A DNA stretch of 64,000 nucleotides, from assembly GCA_029204225.1 (NCBI GenBank), contig CM055112.1:44339634-44403633 (forward strand), written 5' to 3'. Position 1 is the first letter of the stretch, and every line of letters starts with the position of its first letter. The stretch is from Diphasiastrum complanatum (taxonomy: Eukaryota; Streptophyta; Lycopodiopsida; Lycopodiales; Lycopodiaceae). Under the pieces are notes generated by a model. That model had not been told where the DNA came from and made no database searches. It was given only the letters and a program-made list of their open reading frames with translations. The position numbers and the translations under genes are program-made. Shown here piece after piece: positions 52,986-62,384 of this stretch.

Positions 52986-54935
52986 TGGTTTCAGAGCTTT
53001 CGTTCTGATATCTAAACAGAGTCTCTAAGATTAATGAAATAGAGCATATAGTGTCAGAATGATTGTTTTGATACAAAGTAGACACTTATTAAATTATTTG
53101 ACATTCATATACTCTACTATCTACATATACTCATCTCAAACTTCTGAATGGATTCGTAATCATAGTCTGCTCTAATGGTAGACAAAATTGATGGTTCGAA
53201 CGACCACTTATAAAAATTCTAGATGAAGGTCATGTTGATGGCTAGGGAATTATGGGAAGTAGTTTCAAGGACTGAACTAATTCTCAATGTCGATAAGTAG
53301 GTCATTTCCAAGTGGAAGCTCAGGGATGGTAAGGCTTTCGCCTTGATCACCCTTACATAGATTAGCTACATCAGACAAGCCCAATCTTCAAAAGAAGCTT
53401 GGGATATATTGAGTACACTTTATGAAGTGAGAGATGTCACTTCGAAGCTACTTTGAAAGAAAAAGTTCTTCTTGATGAAAATGTCAGAAGTGATTCCATT
53501 AAGAATCACATTAAACAGTTCAAGACTCTATTAGAGTATATGACAACAATATGCTCACTGTTTGAAGATTCGGATGCCGTCATGATGTTATTGTCTAGCT
53601 TATCATCCTCTTATGAACTCACTCAGATATAACTTTGTCCAGAGTCATGATTATGCTACTGTAGGAGGAAATTCGAAGAAATGGAGTCTTTTCATCATCC
53701 ATCAACAACTCAAAAACTCTATTTTCCAAGAAAAATTTGAAAAAGCAACAGAAGAAGAAAGTTGTCAGACAGTTCAACAATGATCAAAAATAGTCACAGA
53801 AGCAGGGTCTGAACTAGAATCAACAACCGACTCAAAACAAGAAAAGAATGTTTTGCAAATCCTACAAAAGGATGAATCACGAGATCTAGAACTATCAAAT
53901 CTTGAAGTTCAACAAAAATAAGAAAAAAAATCTAGATCAACAAGCCAACACAACTATCTATTCGAAGTAGAATATTGAAGATGATGATAAGTAGAATGTC
54001 ATCATGGTGAACCATCATCATATCAAACAAGTTGAGGAATGATTCCCTGATCTGGAGCGACCTAACATATAACAAGCCATCAAGAATGTTTCGTCAATGA
54101 TTTGGCCTATACACCAAGAAGTTTGTTCACCTCGGAGACAAAAGCTCACACACGATCGAAGGTGAAGATACTGTCAGATTGAATTTTTAGCATGGACTGT
54201 CAAATTTGATACCAACTGTATTGTATTTTTTGAATCTGACCACAAATCTTTTGTCTGTCAGTCGAATAGAGTTTGAGACAAATTCATGTAAGATTATTGA
54301 TAAATGTAAGAGGGTTCATCGAAAATGGACTAGCCCAAAGGAAGAACATGGCCTTAGTCAAGTCTACCAAATGCATGATCACTCATGCTTTGTTGTCCAA
54401 ATTGTTCTTGCAATATGTTGTGTCGACAGCAGCATATATGCAAAATCGTTGTATAACTAAAGGCTTACTTGACAGCAAAACTCTACATGAAGTTTGGTCT
54501 AGATCCAGAACTTGATTAAAGCATTTAAGAGTCTTCGGATGCACTATCTATGCTCATATCCCAAAGTACACAAGAAAGAAATTAGGTGAGCATTCTACAC
54601 TAATTTTGTTGGCTATTGTTCTTCTAATGAAATATGACTGTACAATATTGAAACCTATAAAATTTTTACTAGTAGAGATGTGACATTCATTAAAGATTAG
54701 TTTATTGATTTGAAGGGCAAGAACTAGATCCAATATATCGACTATGCCTCGACAACTGATTTATATCTAAATTCCATTTTGATACCTTCAAGCAGTCCAC
54801 CAATACAATCAAATTCAGAGGAAGATAGAGAAGCTGCAACTTAGGAGTAGCCAATATAGTTGACACAAAGTCAAATTTCACATCCAAAAATGCATATTTA
54901 GAAATCTAAATGCCCAAAAGAGAATTTATTGCTCT
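52986..54935 (+). pseudogene. Copia element G: primer site, gag, protease and integrase remains
   Basis: Starts with a primer site TGGTTTCAGAGC (52986-52997), then gag (VDKIDGSND at about 53185, MKVMLMARELWEVVSRTE, KEAWDILSTLYEVRDVTSK), a damaged knuckle (MFCKSYKRMNHEI, about 53850), the protease tail KFVHLGDKSSHTIEGEDTVR (about 54122-54180), LNLTTNLLSVSRIEFETNSC, and the integrase end: ALVKSTKCMITHALLSKLF, AAYMQNRCITKGLLDSKTL, then LKHLRVFGCTIYAHIPKYT. Stops and shifts are frequent. The integrase catalytic core is deleted: RIEFETNSCKIIDKCK is followed directly by the post-Glu segment. Same family as A, B and F. RT is absent. 54940-55116 shows no motif and leads to element D. Confidence 0.82.
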
Positions 54936-55116
54936 TTTCTTTTCTCTATTTGTGGTGAATTATTCTCTCTTAGATAATTCAAAACATCAAATTTGAAGCT
55001 GGTTTGAGTTGAGAATAATAAAGAACAAAATTTTAGAGATTGAACAAGACAAATAACTACATGATTTCAATGTATGTTGTTCTGCTACATTCTAATGGGA
55101 AATGAAATGGGTCCAT

Positions 55117-55770
55117 TGTGAAGGATTTCAGATCATTCAAGATCCAATCCATGTCCCAAATCTTTGGTTACAATAAGGAGCAAACCAACAATCCTGCCAA
55201 TGTAGAAAAATCAGCATCTACATACAAAATGAGCTGCAAACTCTAAGAGATATTGATCAAACATGAACCAAAACATAAAATATGTTTGCTGTCCATACAA
55301 TTACAGTACCCTACTGTATTTCACAAGTGTAGAATCGAAAATAGCAATAAATGATCATTCTACACATAGAATTGCAAGATAACACCAAGATAGTGCGCCA
55401 ATGAGTAGTAGAACCCAAAGAGAACCATGTATAATGATGAAATGAGAGATAGAAGAGAGAAGACGTGTCTCTCCACGAGTTACATTCTTTTATAGAGTTT
55501 CCAAACCCTATTTGGCCACTTGGCTTTCCCTCCAAAATGTAAACCCTACTATTTTTGGGTCTAGATTCAATGTACCCAAAGTTCAAATTTGAATCTCTCT
55601 CAAACTTGACTACCAACTTTCCCACACTTTCCAAAAGTGTTTATTGAATGTATTTTAAACTGATATAACTTCAAAAAGTTTATCTCTAAGCCTAAAATGA
55701 GTTTTGGCCTCTTATTGACAATTAACCAAAATATGAATAAACTAGACTAAACTAGTTGAAATCTCTCACA
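55117..55770 (-). repeat. 3' LTR of element D
   Basis: TGTGAAGGATTTCAG to CTCTCACA. It differs from 59871-60523 at roughly a dozen positions. The palindrome position reads TTCACAAGTGTAGA here (about 55320), mutated relative to the other LTR. Confidence 0.93.
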
Positions 55771-55785
55771 CTCCCTCTTCAACTA
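55771..55785 (-). promoter_or_regulatory. Polypurine tract of element D
   Basis: Minus strand GTTGAAGAGGGAG directly precedes the 3' LTR. Confidence 0.75.
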
Positions 55786-55858
55786 GTTTTAACATAGCTT
55801 TGACAATAGAGCTTTGATCCAACTTTAGAATGATCTCCATCCTAAGTATAGATCTCCT

Positions 55859-56236
55859 TTATAAGGTTCTAAAGTATCTTTCATAATTGATATAGAGAAT
55901 AGTGTCCAAATTGGATGCTTCACTATTTCTTACATCAATTTTACACATCAAGATATAACTAGAACATGAAGAACCAAATAGAATGTGAATGAAATGATTC
56001 CTCCATGTTTCAAAATTTGTACTCTCTGGAAAATTACAGCAACCAAACAATAAATGTGAGTGATGACCATTTGCTTGCTTGTGTCCTACAACTTTGTCCT
56101 TTCTTGATATGTCTCCACCATAAAACTCCATGAATGAGCCTCCATCTCCATCTTGCCACAAGAAACCATCAAGCCTTGGAAATCCATGAGTAGGTGAGCA
56201 CATACATGATGCAAATCTAGCACCAAATGACTCCAT
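55859..56236 (-). CDS. Element D ORF 3, unknown
   Basis: 125 codons from the ATG at 56236. Gly/Phe/Cys-rich in its first half (FASCMCSPTHGFPRLDGFLW) with several His and Cys residues; it contains no motif of RT, RNase H or integrase and no domain that I recognise. It follows ORF 2 after about 35 bp. It could be the tail of one once-continuous accessory reading frame, or a chance frame in captured sequence. Confidence 0.4.
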   Translation of the reverse strand: MESFGARFASCMCSPTHGFPRLDGFLWQDGDGGSFMEFYGGDISRKDKVVGHKQANGHHSHLLFGCCNFPESTNFETWRNHFIHILFGSSCSSYILMCKIDVRNSEASNLDTILYINYERYFRTL

Positions 56237-56271
56237 AAACCAAGTAGTTTACACTAGTCCATCTTCAAGAT

Positions 56272-56880
56272 CTACTTGACACAAGAAAATGACCATGAAT
56301 TCACCAAAAATTGACAATCTCCAAGTATTGGCACCAAGTACTCAACACTTGAGAACTTAGCCATGGATGAGTGACATAATGAACCTCCATTAGCTTCATT
56401 TCCATCAGCAAAACCAGCCAAGAATGCTAGTACAACTCCAACAATAAGATATTGCAAGACAATGTAGCTACTTTGTCCACATCTTGACAATTTGCACACA
56501 TCCACATGAAATAGCTCAAACATGAGATAGAACAAGTAAATTAAACTTGAACAACACTTCCTTGCTGCTCCTTTGACCTTACTTGAGTCTTCAATAAGCT
56601 GCAAAAATAGATCCATAACATCTTTGCCAATTACCTCTCCTTTGATGCTCTTGACTAGCTCCAAATTGCCACCTTTCCTTTTGTGTTGTTGAAGCCCTTT
56701 GAGACCAACCTCTTGATCTTCCTCTTGACCATCAAAGTCATTGAACAAACTTTGTTTTCTAGATCCATTACTTGCTTTTCCAATATGAAAACCATGAGAA
56801 CCAATATCCACTTGCATAGCATCATCTACACAAGAAAATTCTCCAAAACATGTGAGTAAAGCAAAGTGTGTCGCTTCCAC
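56272..56880 (-). CDS. Element D ORF 2, unknown, one membrane-like segment
   Basis: 202 codons from the ATG at 56880, 16 bp after the stop of the 597-codon ORF. A hydrophilic N-terminal half (GQEEDQEVGLKGLQQHKRKG) is followed by hydrophobic stretches: SSLIYLFYLMFELFHV and YIVLQYLIVGVVLAFLAGFA, the latter long enough to cross a membrane. An envelope-like protein was considered, but there is no signal peptide, protease site or other envelope feature. The product is unfamiliar and its expression unproved. Confidence 0.45.
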   Translation of the reverse strand: MEATHFALLTCFGEFSCVDDAMQVDIGSHGFHIGKASNGSRKQSLFNDFDGQEEDQEVGLKGLQQHKRKGGNLELVKSIKGEVIGKDVMDLFLQLIEDSSKVKGAARKCCSSLIYLFYLMFELFHVDVCKLSRCGQSSYIVLQYLIVGVVLAFLAGFADGNEANGGSLCHSSMAKFSSVEYLVPILGDCQFLVNSWSFSCVK

Positions 56881-56895
56881 TTGCTTACCTTTCTC

Positions 56896-58689
56896 TTAAT
56901 CATCAAAGATATCAAAGATATGAATATCTTTAGACCCGAACCTCTGGAAATACTCCCTCTCAAACATATGATCTAGATCCAACAAGAACTCATCAATGCT
57001 TGATCTCGAATTTCCACAAAGGTTAGTGAAAACAATGTCACCAATGTCACCATCATAAATCAAAAGATAGATTCCAAACTTTCCATCCAACATGAAGTAG
57101 AGTAGGTGAAGATGAGTATCAAACCTAATAAGTCCAGCCTTATTGAGCTCATAACAAACCTCAATAAGCTCACCAATAAGATCTCCCTTGTCTTGAAGAA
57201 ATTGCCTCCCGATTTGCTCCATGTAGTCTTCTGCAACCAACCTTTTGCCATCTCGATCATGAATGATCAATTCACAATCATAGAATCCTTTGAGTTGATG
57301 AAGAGATGTGAGATCCATGCCTTGGATCTTCCCAAGAACCAATCTTCCATTGCTCTTTCCTTCATAAGACTCCCTCTTAATGATTGCATCATAAGAAGTA
57401 GAAACCTCAAAAACATTAGAAGCCATGGAAAATATGATTAGTACCTTCAACATAAGGATGATTGAAGTACTCTCTTTTTTCAAACAAGAACTTCTACTCA
57501 ATGTTTTAGGTAATGACTCATATGATAATGATTCTTCCTCACTATCATTCACAATGACATCATTCAAAGTACATCCTACTTTGAACTCTTCACATACTTC
57601 TTTTCTCCTTGAGTTGTGACTATCTCCCTCACTAAGTCTCTTGATAGAACCATTTGATCTACTCTCTTTATGAAGACATGTGACTCCACTTGCTGGAAAA
57701 ATGACTTTCTTGGAATCATAACAAAAGAATGTAGAAGAACCATCTCCTTCATGAATGCACCTAGCAACATCTTTTTCTATATGATCAAAGAAATCATTGG
57801 CAACAATCTTTTCCAAGGAAGAACCTTCACCTCCATTGATGAAGTTAGCTCTTTCCTTACCTTTTGCATGCTTGCACTTGCCATGAAGAACCATTGAAAC
57901 ACCATCATTATCCTCAAGACTAGCCAAGTTAGCACAAAGATGAACATCGCCAAGAAGCATATTAGATCTTGACCTAGATCTAGCATAAGGAAGCTTGTTA
58001 GACTTTGCATAAGATCCACCAATCTTATTGATGCTAAAAGGTAACTTTGGAAAGTTGAGACCAATCTCCTTTTCCATTCCATCCTTTTTGTTAGCCATAA
58101 CAAAAGCATCAAGCTTGAAAATTTTACCTTGTCTATTGCCCCTAGCAACCAAGATTTCTTCCTTTGTAATGAAACAAACATCACCACCAAACTTTACCAT
58201 GTATCCTTTCTTTATCATTTGACCAACACTTAACAAATTCTTTGAAAGTGAAGGAATGTAAAGAACACCATCAAGTCTTGCTTTCCTATTAGTAGAGAGA
58301 CAAATAGGAATTGAACCAATACCTTCAATCACACACTCACCACCATTGGCCATGTGAATTGCTTTCTTGGCTCCATCATAAGTGACCAAAGAAGTAAAGA
58401 ACTCCTTGTGACTAGTCATGTGTGAGCTAGCTCCACTATCAATCCAACATGAATCTTTGTCACCTTCACTTGATATTGGACTTGAAGAACACATCAAAAG
58501 ATAATCACCACCACCTAGACCCTCATCATTAGTAGTAAAGTTGATTTGCTTGCTACCTTCATCTCTTTGCTTCTTCAAACATTCATTTGCAAGATGCCCT
58601 TTGATTCCACAATAAAAGCATTTCAACTTAGACTTATCTTTCTTTTTGCCAAAAGAAGAAGTCTCACCTTGATCTTGCCCTTTAGACAA
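56896..58689 (-). CDS. Element D knuckle, protease and long unfamiliar extension
   Basis: 597 uninterrupted codons. Residues about 24-37 form a complete knuckle CFYCGIKGHLANEC. The protease follows with SCWIDSGASSHMTSHKEFF (about 80-98), GGECVIEGIGSIPI, LDGVLYIPSLSKNLLSVGQM and a GKIFKLDAFVM end (about 188-198). From about residue 200 no copia domain is recognised: no GAG-pre-integrase H..LGH motif, no D,D-35-E, no YVDD. Instead there is a low-complexity Arg/Ser stretch (YARSRSRSNMLL), then Ser/Glu-rich sequence (NDSEEESLSYESLP) and a C-terminal part with FDTHLHLLYFMLDGKFGIYL and a Phe/Asp-rich end. About 400 residues therefore replace pol. The frame likely continues gag by frameshift; the ATG at 58689 is the first in frame. 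Confidence 0.75.
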   Translation of the reverse strand: MSKGQDQGETSSFGKKKDKSKLKCFYCGIKGHLANECLKKQRDEGSKQINFTTNDEGLGGGDYLLMCSSSPISSEGDKDSCWIDSGASSHMTSHKEFFTSLVTYDGAKKAIHMANGGECVIEGIGSIPICLSTNRKARLDGVLYIPSLSKNLLSVGQMIKKGYMVKFGGDVCFITKEEILVARGNRQGKIFKLDAFVMANKKDGMEKEIGLNFPKLPFSINKIGGSYAKSNKLPYARSRSRSNMLLGDVHLCANLASLEDNDGVSMVLHGKCKHAKGKERANFINGGEGSSLEKIVANDFFDHIEKDVARCIHEGDGSSTFFCYDSKKVIFPASGVTCLHKESRSNGSIKRLSEGDSHNSRRKEVCEEFKVGCTLNDVIVNDSEEESLSYESLPKTLSRSSCLKKESTSIILMLKVLIIFSMASNVFEVSTSYDAIIKRESYEGKSNGRLVLGKIQGMDLTSLHQLKGFYDCELIIHDRDGKRLVAEDYMEQIGRQFLQDKGDLIGELIEVCYELNKAGLIRFDTHLHLLYFMLDGKFGIYLLIYDGDIGDIVFTNLCGNSRSSIDEFLLDLDHMFEREYFQRFGSKDIHIFDIFDD

Positions 58690-59270
58690 CTTTCCTTTGC
58701 CTTTGCCCTTGAACTTGCCTTTGATGAAATAGCATCCTCTTCGTAATGAGATGTCGATGTAGATCCACCTCCTCTTGATTGAAGCCTATACTCCTCATTC
58801 ACCAAGATCTCTTGCAAATCCACAATACTTGGCAAAGTCTTTTGAATTTCATTAATACATGCTAACTCATCATTGAATGCTTTAACCCTCAAAACAAAAG
58901 CATGAGTACTCTCTTACTTACTTTGCAAACTTTGAAATATTTGCCTCCTAAGAGTAAGCACTCTTGATGTAGACTTGGATTCATAAAGCTTCTTCAAAGC
59001 TTCCCAAGCCTCCAAAGATGATTTGCACTTACCAACTTCCTTGAGAAGTTCATTGGTAACATTCATCTTAATCATGTGTAGAGCTTTCTTTGCTCTCTTG
59101 TCATACCTCACTTGATCTTGATGTGCTTGAGGTCTCTCCTCCACACCTGCAACAATCTCCATCAACTCATTCATCTCCAATAAGGACTCCATCCTCACCT
59201 TCCAAGTAGAATAGTTGATTGAGGTAAGCCTATCATTGCTCTCCAACATAAATCCACCACTTGTAGCCAT
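58623..59270 (-). pseudogene. Element D gag (UBN2-type)
   Basis: ATG at 59270. FMLESNDRLTSINYSTWKVR, KKALHMIKMNVTNELLKEVG and SLEAWEALKKLYESKSTSRV are the copia gag core. A TAA at 58914-58916 interrupts the frame, which then continues cleanly (ESTHAFVLRVKAFNDELACI, LQEILVNEEYRLQSRGGG). Near 58730 a shift is needed to enter the Lys/Gly-rich stretch (KGKFKGKGKGKLSKGQDQG) leading to the knuckle. Two lesions in an otherwise young element may be real mutations. Recoding is possible but unproved. Confidence 0.8.
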
Positions 59271-59856
59271 GTTGAAGTGACCTGATCTTCTCTTTCAACC
59301 TGTTCCAATGCACAAAGCACTCTCTTGAATGTCAAAAAATGAACTCAAGAAGAAATCACAAAGATATGGAACCTCTAAAATTCTTCTAGCACTTCTAACT
59401 AGAAAATCAACACATAGAATAGTGAAATCTTGATCAACCTATGATCTATCCTCAACCTAATGATTCTTGAAACTTCCTAAGATTGAAACACACTCAAATG
59501 AAGTTCAGTAACCTCACAAACTAGAGATCCAATCAAAATTAGGGTTTTGACAAAATCACACAAAATTGAATATCTCAAATTCTACATGCAATTTCTAGAA
59601 ACTTGGTATATCTTCTTGTAGACTCCAATGAGACCTTTCTAATGCACCAAAAATCATCTAATTCTAGTAAGCCAAGTGTAAAATCGGAATTGATCAAGTA
59701 TATAACCCTATATTGAGTTTTGACCTACAAAAGATCAATTCTACACATGCAAAAATGCTGAATTTTGAGTAGAAATCAATCTAGCATGCTCTACCATTGG
59801 TAACTCCTCCAAATCCTTGCTAAAGATGGCTGATTCTTTCATAACCTGAAACACAA

Positions 59857-59870
59857 GAGCTCTGATACCA
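59857..59870 (-). promoter_or_regulatory. Primer-binding site, tRNA-iMet type, element D
   Basis: The minus strand reads TGGTATCAGAGCTC, matching the iMet site for 12 bases, directly adjoining the LTR start at 59871. Confidence 0.9.
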
Positions 59871-60523
59871 TGTGAAGGATTTCAGATCATTCAAGATCCA
59901 ATCCATGTCCCAAATCTTTGGTTACAATAAGGAGCAAACCAACAATCCTGCCAATGTAAAAAAATCAGCATCTACATACAAAATGAATGCAAACTCTAAG
60001 AGATATTGATCAAACATGAACCAAAACATCCAATATGTTTGTTGTCCGTACAATTACAGTACCCTACTGTATCTCACACGTGTGGAACCGAAAATAGCAA
60101 TAAATGATCATTCTACACATAGAATTGCAAGATAACACCAAGATAGTGCACCAATGAGTAGTAGAACCCAAAGAGAACCATGTATAATGATGAAATGAGA
60201 GATAGAAGAGATAAGATGTGTCTCTCCACGAGTTACATCCTTTTATAGAGTTTCCAAACCCTATTTGGCCACTTGGCTTTCCCTCTAAAATGTAAACCCT
60301 ACTATTTTTGGGTCTAGATTCAATGTACCCAAAGTTCAAATTTGAATCTCTCTCAAACTTGACTACCAACTTTCCCACACTTTCCAAAAGTGTTTATTGA
60401 ATGTATTTTAAACTAATATAACTTCAAAAAGTTTATCTCTAAGCCTAAAATGAGTTTTGGCCTCTTATTGACAATTAACCAAAATATGAATAAACTAGAC
60501 TAAACTAGTTGAAATCTCTCACA
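59871..60523 (-). repeat. 5' LTR of element D
   Basis: Matches 55117-55770 almost exactly, and carries TCACACGTGTGG at 60074-60085. Followed by TTCAT, the target duplication. Confidence 0.93.
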
Positions 60524-61451
60524 TTCATTATGTTCTACAAGCTTATCCCACAATTTTTTAAGAACCTCTTTGTGTCGGTCTATTTCAACTTTACATGGTC
60601 AAGATCCTGATTTCCTTCTACGTCTAGACTTCCAACTATTTTCAAAGTTTAAAAAAGCTCAAAAAATATATACAACTCTTCAAAAAGAAACCCCTCTTAT
60701 ATAAATGACAGTTTTATAAATCTACAAATTGCATAGTAAAAACAAAAAAATAATTCATATTAAGAATGTGCTTTTAAAGCGTTCAAAGTCATGAAAATTA
60801 TGTTTACTATACTTCAAAAAAATGAAATTATTAGAAAGTTTCATGCATACTAGATGGTTGGGGCTTTTTGACAATTCTAATTAAAAGACTTAGTACAAAT
60901 ACTTATTTACTAATTAGAAATTTGAATGGTCAAAAAATGTGTGCACATGCCACTTGCATGATAGACTTTTCCTCATGCACGAGATGAAGTGTATTGGGCC
61001 AATGCAATAAGGCCTCTTTGTATTTGCACTATCTAATAAGAATAAAGATGATGCACAAGAGAGGTTTGATGACAATTATAGTTCTAACTCTCATTTATTT
61101 GTACTCCGTTTTTCTTGAGTGTTTCAGTCATGTAGATCATGATCACGTCACAAGACTTTCACATGGTATTCGAGCCTTCCACAATATTTTGGGTGTTTGA
61201 TCCAAAGACAAGGCTCAAATTAGCAAGTCTTGTGCTAATCTACTACTCTTGTAGTGGGGAGTGTAGCAAGCATAATAGCATAAGTGTTTTGGGCTTCATC
61301 ATTGCATAGTGTCCTTCTCACATGTTTGGAAATGTGTTGGAGTAGAATTCAAGTCGTATTTTTGGTAAAAGTCCCAAATTAACAACTTCATTTTGATAAA
61401 AATTATTGTGCTTATGGTACAGACAGAGAAACAATAATCAATTCATCCAGA
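60524..61451. other. Stretch without a recognisable gene
   Basis: Continues the sequence interrupted by element D. The small open frame at 60994-61200 has no motif. No repeat unit was recognised. Confidence 0.5.
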
Positions 61452-61802
61452 TTGGATCAACACATGATTCAATTCATTGATGGTTTAGAGTCAAGTCAAG
61501 TGGAGGAGCAAGTTCAAGACCCGAGGACTCCAAGAAGAACCATGAGTATCAAGATGGAGCCATCAAGGCTCAATCATATGGATCAAGCAAGGCAAGTTGT
61601 CTTTGGCAACATTATGTATGCACTTAATAGTTTAATTGATATATCTTCAAGTGCACAAAATGCCTCGAAATCCATGACTTGGCATGATTGTAGTGGGTTT
61701 CTTTCCTTGCGTATCCTCAACCCAAGATCTAATCAATCTAGCATCAAGGAGATGAAGTTAGTTGTCACGCGTAGGTTCGTTCCCATGAGAGCGATAGTAT
61801 AG
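61452..61802 (+). CDS. Unrecognised 116-codon frame
   Basis: Plus-strand frame with a hydrophilic start (DGLESSQVEEQVQDPRTPRR). The PRTPRR stretch recalls the linker between integrase and RT in copia elements, but no neighbouring domain supports this. The last third overlaps the start of repeat R. Probably retroelement debris. Confidence 0.25.
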   Translation: MDQHMIQFIDGLESSQVEEQVQDPRTPRRTMSIKMEPSRLNHMDQARQVVFGNIMYALNSLIDISSSAQNASKSMTWHDCSGFLSLRILNPRSNQSSIKEMKLVVTRRFVPMRAIV

Positions 61803-62370
61803 TTCAGATTTCAACATGAATGGAGGATCTAACACTAACATCCATTAACACTACATCCATTAACTATACTTCTATTAACCCTAAATCCACAACAATGATA
61901 GAAACTTACTCTTTCTTTCTCTCTCTTTCTCTCTCACAAAAAGCATAAAAAATAGCAATCCCAATAATGATCAAATCCAACAATTAGCAAAATCTAAAGA
62001 AAGCATGAGAAATGGAGAAAAAGAGAGGAAGAGCAAGGACATTCATCAATCCATTTCTAAAGAGAACCAATTTGCTTTATTGAAATGAGGAAATGAACAT
62101 CAGGAGCAACTCGAGTTGGTCCTTTTTTATAGTAGAGAGGAGGACCCTGGCCTCTGAATCCTATTGGTCCAGTCTTGCCTCTCTTTTTATTCAAATTTAA
62201 AAAAGTGTGGGAACCATCAAAATTGGAGGGAAACCCAACTTTATTCACGAACTTGACATTTAGGCCCTGCGACATTAAAAGTCCCGCAAAAAGGCCTAAA
62301 GTTCTTTTATTAACTTTTAACTGATCAATCAAATAACTATGTGATCATTGGGTTGGACTTACACACGTAG
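61760..62370 (-). repeat. LTR-like repeat R, copy 2
   Basis: Matches 17560-18170. It adjoins the stop of the Tat-like accessory ORF at 62385, the position expected for a 3' LTR in minus orientation. The boundaries do not give an obvious TG...CA pair, so the extent is approximate. Confidence 0.65.
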
Positions 62371-62384
62371 GGTGCCAAATCCTC

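Larger units (their letters stand above)
55117..60523 (-). mobile_element. LTR element D, young, copia gag-protease with unfamiliar ORFs instead of pol
   Basis: Near-identical direct LTRs (55117-55770 and 59871-60523), primer site next to the right one, and a 5-bp target duplication TCCAT/TTCAT that differs at one base. It reads right to left: gag (59270-58623), knuckle and protease at the start of a 597-codon ORF (58689-56896), two more ORFs (56880-56272, 56236-55859), purine tract, LTR. I find no integrase, RT or RNase H motif, although the element is recent and nearly 5.4 kb long. It must rely on another element's pol. Gag has one stop and one frameshift. Confidence 0.92.

Noticed and set aside
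56272-56880. Envelope gene in element D
   Set aside because: A hydrophobic segment is present, but no signal peptide, cleavage site, glycosylation pattern or conserved envelope motif is visible.
57106-57441. Plus-strand frames within element D (also 57425-57619, 57670-57897, 58028-58222)
   Set aside because: Antisense to the 597-codon ORF, with no independent motif or promoter.
60064-60387. 107-codon frame present in both LTRs of element D (also 55311-55634)
   Set aside because: It lies fully in the LTR and spans the TATA/promoter area; conservation is explained by LTR identity.
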